Shown here piece after piece: positions 7,901 to 11,622 of a stretch of 11,622 nt of DNA. Positions within the stretch are counted from its first letter, which is position 1. Each line of letters opens with the position of its first letter. A model generated the notes under the pieces. It made no database searches. It saw only the letters and a list, made by a program, of their open reading frames with translations, and was not told where the DNA came from. Origin of the DNA: an uncultured Bifidobacterium sp. (lineage in GTDB: Bacteria; Actinomycetota; Actinomycetes; Actinomycetales; Bifidobacteriaceae); NCBI RefSeq assembly GCF_959020145.1, contig NZ_CAUEQY010000033.1:1-11622 (forward strand), written 5' to 3'. Made by a program: the position numbers and the translations under genes.

Positions 7901-10380
7901 GCACCACAGGACTTTCCACCCACAACACCAACACCGGCGACACCGGCCGCACCACCGGATTCGGCAACACCTTCACCGGAACCGGCACCGGCTCATGGGC
8001 CGACTCCACACACTCCGTCATCTGGATGTCACGAGACGGCAAATCACAGGCACTCCCCTACCTACGCCGGACACGCGCCTCGCAATACGCAAGCCTGCTC
8101 GTCGCAGCCCTACTCACCCTCGCCGCCGCCAGCAACCTCATCGACGTCTACGGATCGGCCGCATCCTGGGCGCTCGCCGCCATTCCGGCCACCATCATCG
8201 GATCTCTCGTGGCGCTCGCAGGCACGGTTCCGGCACTTCGTCTCTGGTGGCAGATGCTGTTCATGGCCGTCGCCCAGCTGGTTGTCGGCCCTGTACTGTT
8301 CCTCAACGACACCACCATCGCCCATATTGTTCCGACCTTGCGCACGCTTACACAAGGCTGGATGAACATGCTCGGATCGTTCAAATTCATTCTGTCGGTC
8401 GAACCTCCTACCGGTACCGCCGATGGCTGTTTGCTGGCCGTATGGACCATCTGCCTGTGGTTCGCGCTACTGACCGGCATTTTCGCAGTGACTGAAGATG
8501 GCCGATTCACCATGATCGCCATTATTCCCGTTACCGCCAATCTTGCGATTTGCGCGCTGCTCGGCTCATCTTCCGGCTATTACCGCATGTTCGTAGGCAC
8601 CATAATGGCGCTCATATTGGTGATTTGGATCAGCGCACGTTGGAAATTACTGGAATTGGGACGTTGGCTCAGTTCCGTCGTGATCGTGGTGCTTTCCGTC
8701 GCATTGGCGATTGGAGGATGCCTCGTCGTCGATCAGGACCGCACCATTCTGCGCGACCATTATGATCCGCCGCTTAGCCCGTACAATTACACCAGTCCGT
8801 TAAGCGGCATGCGCTCGTACATTACAAACAGTAAGGACGATGTGCTCCTCACCGTCGAAAACCTGCCCGCTGGATCAAGCGTGCGACTAGCGGTCATGGA
8901 CCGTTTCGACGGCAACGTATGGAATCTGTCCGACTCCACCATGTCGTCGGACTCCTCCAATTACCGACGTGTCGGCACCTCCATCACCAACAATGCCGAA
9001 GGCAAGAAATTCACCGCCACATTCACCGTGGACAAAGGACTCAGCGACTACTGGCTGCCCATGGCCGGAGCCGCATCCAGCGTGACATTCGACAACAGCG
9101 AAAACTCCGACTCGTTCTACTACAACAGCGACACCATGTCGGCCATCTACCCCTCACGCACCTCCGAAGGTCTCACCTACACGGAAACCGGCATCATGCC
9201 AACGGTTCCCACCGACAAACAGATCGCCAAAACAGACGCGGCCGCCATCAGCCAGCCAAAAGCCGAAGATGTGCCCGACTGCGTAGACAAACTCGCCACA
9301 GCCATCGCCGGAGGCCAATCCAAAGGCGGCGAAGCGGCCCAGGCCTTAGCCGAAAAGCTCAAAGAATCCGGTTGGTTCTCACACGGATTAAGCGGCGACT
9401 ACCCGTCAACCGCAGGCCACGGCAACTACCGCATCGACCAACTGCTCGCCGGAACGGCCATGGTCGGAGACAGTGAACAATACGCCTCCGCCATGGCATT
9501 GATGGCACGCAGCCTAGGTCTTCCCAGCCGTGTGGTACTCGGATTCCTGCCAAAAGACGACGAAGGTGAAATCAGCGAAAGCCGCACCGAAGAACAAGGA
9601 ACAACCACCATCACGAAATTCACCGGCAACGACGTGACCGCATGGGTGGAAATCAAACTGGACGGCTACGGTTGGGTGGCATTCTATCCAACGCCAAAGG
9701 AAACCAAAGTCCCCGACGAAAACCAGAACCTCACCCCACCGAATCCGCAAACCCTGGTACGCCAGCCCCCGGTACCACTCACCGACCCGCTACGCGACGA
9801 CACCCAGGCCAAAGGCAAGTCCTCAATCGGCGGAAGCATGGCCGACGAAACCTCAGCCAACCTGTTCTGGCAGCATTTCGGCAGAATCGCAAGAAAAGTA
9901 GCCATCTACGGAAGCCCTCTATGGACGCTGCTCATCATATGCGGTCTCCTGCTCGCCATCAAAGCGATCGCACTGGCACGATCAAGAAAACACGGCAGCA
10001 CGCAGCAGCGTGTGGCAGCCGGCTGGCAATCGGTCGCCGCGCTCGCACGGCAAAGCGGACTCGACATTCGAGGCACACGCAGCGAACAGGCGGTTTCGAT
10101 CGCGAATCAGATGGATATTTCCCGCGAGACCTTGCTCGCTTTGGGCGCGCAAGCCGATTACGCGGCCTTCTCCGGTAATTTCGTCAACGAAGAGCATGTG
10201 CAGCAGTATTGGCGCGATATTGCACAGGAACGCAAGTACATGCTCAAGTCATTGCCGACGTTACGCCGATGGCGTGCCAAACTTTCGCTTGCCGACGTTT
10301 TCCACTGCCGCAGCAACCGCAGCAGGCGGAACAACGGCAGCGATCGGAAGCACAATCGTAAGAAAGGACGGGACTCATGA
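7897..10380 (+). CDS. tgm: TgpA-like transmembrane transglutaminase-fold protein, catalytic triad lost
   Basis: An 827-residue protein. Residues 1-60 are a Thr/Gly-rich cytoplasmic tail. Seven membrane helices follow (about 63-82, 88-110, 114-137, 175-197, 204-224, 229-247, 258-278), then an extracellular part (280-665), an eighth helix (672-694) and a cytoplasmic tail ending in a strongly basic stretch (788-827). This is the TgpA layout. The transglutaminase-like core is at about 505-602. Where active members have GxCxxYA this has GDSEQYA (Ser526); the catalytic His position reads DVTAWVEI (Thr581); the FDPTP Asp is Tyr597 in FYPTP. All three catalytic residues are thus changed, and crosslinking or protease activity is unlikely. 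The surrounding fold motifs (SAMALMARSLGLPSRVVLGF, GYGWVAF) are intact, so it may bind peptide or cell wall instead. It overlaps both neighbours by ATGA. The C-terminal tail may correspond to the DUF4129 region of TgpA-like proteins. Confidence 0.92.
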   Translation: MSTTGLSTHNTNTGDTGRTTGFGNTFTGTGTGSWADSTHSVIWMSRDGKSQALPYLRRTRASQYASLLVAALLTLAAASNLIDVYGSAASWALAAIPATIIGSLVALAGTVPALRLWWQMLFMAVAQLVVGPVLFLNDTTIAHIVPTLRTLTQGWMNMLGSFKFILSVEPPTGTADGCLLAVWTICLWFALLTGIFAVTEDGRFTMIAIIPVTANLAICALLGSSSGYYRMFVGTIMALILVIWISARWKLLELGRWLSSVVIVVLSVALAIGGCLVVDQDRTILRDHYDPPLSPYNYTSPLSGMRSYITNSKDDVLLTVENLPAGSSVRLAVMDRFDGNVWNLSDSTMSSDSSNYRRVGTSITNNAEGKKFTATFTVDKGLSDYWLPMAGAASSVTFDNSENSDSFYYNSDTMSAIYPSRTSEGLTYTETGIMPTVPTDKQIAKTDAAAISQPKAEDVPDCVDKLATAIAGGQSKGGEAAQALAEKLKESGWFSHGLSGDYPSTAGHGNYRIDQLLAGTAMVGDSEQYASAMALMARSLGLPSRVVLGFLPKDDEGEISESRTEEQGTTTITKFTGNDVTAWVEIKLDGYGWVAFYPTPKETKVPDENQNLTPPNPQTLVRQPPVPLTDPLRDDTQAKGKSSIGGSMADETSANLFWQHFGRIARKVAIYGSPLWTLLIICGLLLAIKAIALARSRKHGSTQQRVAAGWQSVAALARQSGLDIRGTRSEQAVSIANQMDISRETLLALGAQADYAAFSGNFVNEEHVQQYWRDIAQERKYMLKSLPTLRRWRAKLSLADVFHCRSNRSRRNNGSDRKHNRKKGRDS

Positions 10381-11252
10381 TCTTCCGTAGCATCGAGGCC
10401 GGCCTGAATAGCAATGTCGGGTGCAAAAGAAAAAACAACCAAGACAACGCTCTCGCCAGCCGTGGCGTATATGTCGTATGCGATGGCATGGGCGGCGGCA
10501 AAGGCGGCGAGCGGGCCAGCGCACAGGTGGCGGCATGTTTCTCGCAGCTTGCCGAACAGCCGTCGCGCAACCGTACGTCCATCGAACATGCGTTGAGCCA
10601 ATCGCAGCAACAGGTGCTCGAACTTGGCCAGGAGCTTGGCGGCATCGCCGGAACCACCATCACCGGCGTGGTGCTGCCGACTCGCGTTGAAGATAGCGTG
10701 CATGAACAAGCCATCGATGAGTACTGCTACGTCATCAATGTCGGAGATTCACGCACCTACCATATGCGCGCCGATGCGGAAGGCCATTGGATGGCGGAGT
10801 CGCTGACCCGGATCACACGTGACCATTCCGAACGGCAGAACGCCATCGACACCGGCGAAATGCTACCGGACGAGGCGAACCAATGCGTACCGCGCAATAT
10901 CATCACCCAATGCGTCGGCGCTCCTGACGGCATTCAGCCGGACTGGTATGCGGCGCGCTCCACGGGACGTTTCATCATCTGCTCGGATGGCCTGCACGCG
11001 CAGATCGATCGGGAACTGCTCGCCGATGTGGCGGCCGCATATGGCGATCCGCAAGTCGCCGCGGATATGCTGGTGCAGTCCGCGCTCGACGCGGGCGGCA
11101 ACGACAACGTCACCGTGATTGTGCTTGATATATGCGGCAAATCATCGGATTATTCGGCAAACGACGATTGGAACGTCAGCAAAATCGACGATCACGAGGA
11201 TATCGGCGATTTACAGGAAAGCACATTGCAAACGTTACGTGCCGTCCAATAA
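10377..11252 (+). CDS. prpC: PP2C-family Ser/Thr protein phosphatase
   Basis: A 291-residue soluble enzyme that removes phosphate from Ser/Thr in proteins. The metal-binding motifs are all present: NQDN (Asp23), DGMGG (Asp36), AGTT (91-94), GDSRTY (123-128), SDGLH (Asp204) and GGNDNVT (Asp243). Arg18 fits the phosphate-binding basic residue near the N-terminus. The catalytic domain ends near 252 and is followed by a 40-residue acidic, polar tail without a membrane helix, so it should be cytosolic. It overlaps the transglutaminase-like gene by ATGA, with AAGGA at 10364-10368 as ribosome binding site. In the bifidobacterial clusters I recall, this phosphatase is the counterpart of the Pkb2 kinase, making MoxR, DUF58 and the transglutaminase-like protein plausible substrates. 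The family is certain; the substrates are inferred. Confidence 0.95.
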   Translation: MIFRSIEAGLNSNVGCKRKNNQDNALASRGVYVVCDGMGGGKGGERASAQVAACFSQLAEQPSRNRTSIEHALSQSQQQVLELGQELGGIAGTTITGVVLPTRVEDSVHEQAIDEYCYVINVGDSRTYHMRADAEGHWMAESLTRITRDHSERQNAIDTGEMLPDEANQCVPRNIITQCVGAPDGIQPDWYAARSTGRFIICSDGLHAQIDRELLADVAAAYGDPQVAADMLVQSALDAGGNDNVTVIVLDICGKSSDYSANDDWNVSKIDDHEDIGDLQESTLQTLRAVQ

Positions 11253-11291
11253 TGCGCATGTTCCCGCAATGACAATCGTCAATAATCGGAT

Positions 11292-11323
11292 TTGTCACGT
11301 TATATCGGCGTCTTCAATACAAT
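11292..11323 (+). promoter_or_regulatory. Possible promoter for the downstream LRV-like gene
   Basis: TTGTCA (11292-11297) matches the -35 consensus in five of six bases, and TACAAT (11318-11323) matches the -10 consensus in five of six. The spacing of 20 bases is longer than the ideal 17, so this is weak. The surrounding stretch (11265-11340) is AT-rich compared with the genes, as expected of a promoter region. I see no terminator for the upstream operon here. Confidence 0.25.
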
Positions 11324-11341
11324 ATTTACAGACCACGAGAT

Positions 11342-11347
11342 AAGGAG
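11342..11347 (+). promoter_or_regulatory. Ribosome binding site of the last gene
   Basis: AAGGAG precedes a double ATG. The ATG at 11354 is six bases away and the one at 11351 only three, so 11354 is the better start. Confidence 0.75.
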
Positions 11348-11353
11348 ATCATG

Positions 11354-11622
11354 ATGGTCGATTTCGATGCCGCGGTGGCGGCCGTGCAGGATCCGAACGC
11401 AGATCCCGTATTCCTGGCGAAAATCGCTTACGAAAATCCGGAATTCGGCGCGAATGTGGTTGCCAATCCGCGTGCGTACCCAGGCCTGAAGCGTTGGGTC
11501 GCCCAGTTCGGCGACGAACGCGCACGTCAGCAGCTGGTCGCGATGGGGTGGCCGGTTCCACAGGACGGAATCATGCAGCAGGAGGCCGAGACGGCTTCTG
11601 AACAGACGCAATACCAGATGCC
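11354..11622 (+). CDS. Variant leucine-rich-repeat (LRV)-like protein, 3'-truncated by window edge
   Basis: An open frame from the ATG at 11354 (or 11351) runs off the right edge, giving 89 residues so far. The start reads MVDFDAAVAAVQDP. It contains a helical module with the pattern seen in actinobacterial LRV proteins: DPxxDPxxLxxIAxExPxxxxxVxxNPxxYPxLxxWxxxxGD, here as PNADPVFLAKIAYENP, then VVANPRAYPGLKRWVAQFGD. After about residue 70 it becomes Gln/Glu-rich and probably a linker. In bifidobacteria such modules are, as I recall, found at the N-terminus of proteins with other domains or membrane helices after a linker, which cannot be checked here. It has its own strong ribosome binding site and may have its own promoter, so it may not belong to the preceding operon. 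Function unknown. Confidence 0.65.
   Translation, partial: MVDFDAAVAAVQDPNADPVFLAKIAYENPEFGANVVANPRAYPGLKRWVAQFGDERARQQLVAMGWPVPQDGIMQQEAETASEQTQYQM

Noticed and set aside
11270..11297. Inverted repeat TGACAA/TTGTCA with a 16-base centre after the phosphatase gene, considered as an operator or terminator
   Set aside because: Six-base arms with AT-rich composition are too weak for a terminator, and one arm overlaps the possible -35 box. Chance is a fair explanation.

Overview
The window looks like a high-GC actinobacterial chromosome, most probably Bifidobacterium. The pointers are GC-rich coding sequence, strong AAGGAG-type ribosome binding sites, and a gene order (giant fn3 surface protein, MoxR ATPase, DUF58 protein, transglutaminase-like membrane protein, PP2C phosphatase) matching what I recall as the bifidobacterial 'PFNA' cluster. 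That cluster carries the Ser/Thr kinase gene pkb2 next to fn3; the kinase gene would lie upstream of this window and is not seen here. I cannot resolve the species.

Layout: all genes are on the + strand and tightly packed. (1) 3-5126: the 3' part of a giant Ig-like/FN3 surface protein whose beginning is outside the window. (2) 5187-6590: a MoxR-type AAA+ ATPase with an unusual 150-residue N-terminal tail. (3) 6680-7900: a DUF58 membrane protein. (4) 7897-10380: an eight-helix transglutaminase-like (TgpA-type) protein. (5) 10377-11252: a PP2C-type Ser/Thr phosphatase. (6) 11354-window end: the start of a protein resembling variant-leucine-rich-repeat (LRV) proteins, behind its own strong ribosome binding site. 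Genes 3-4 and 4-5 overlap by ATGA, so 3-4-5 look translationally coupled. I see no terminator between genes 1 and 5.

Inferred working model: the fn3 protein is an extracellular rod. The transglutaminase-like protein places a domain outside the membrane and a basic tail inside. MoxR and DUF58 form the usual ATPase/adaptor pair at the inner face, and the PP2C enzyme reverses Ser/Thr phosphorylation by the kinase expected upstream. Two details stand out. The transglutaminase-like domain has lost all three catalytic residues (Cys to Ser526, His to Thr581, Asp to Tyr597), so it is probably a binding or sensing domain. The MoxR tail carries three acidic-x-Thr-x-Leu motifs, two of them made by a perfect 38-bp tandem repeat, which look like candidate kinase/FHA docking sites. 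Together these suggest a phosphorylation-tuned envelope-sensing complex rather than a protein-crosslinking enzyme system.

No tRNA, rRNA, CRISPR array, insertion sequence or integrase was seen. No intergenic stretch reaches 300 bases; the longest is about 100 bases, after the phosphatase gene.
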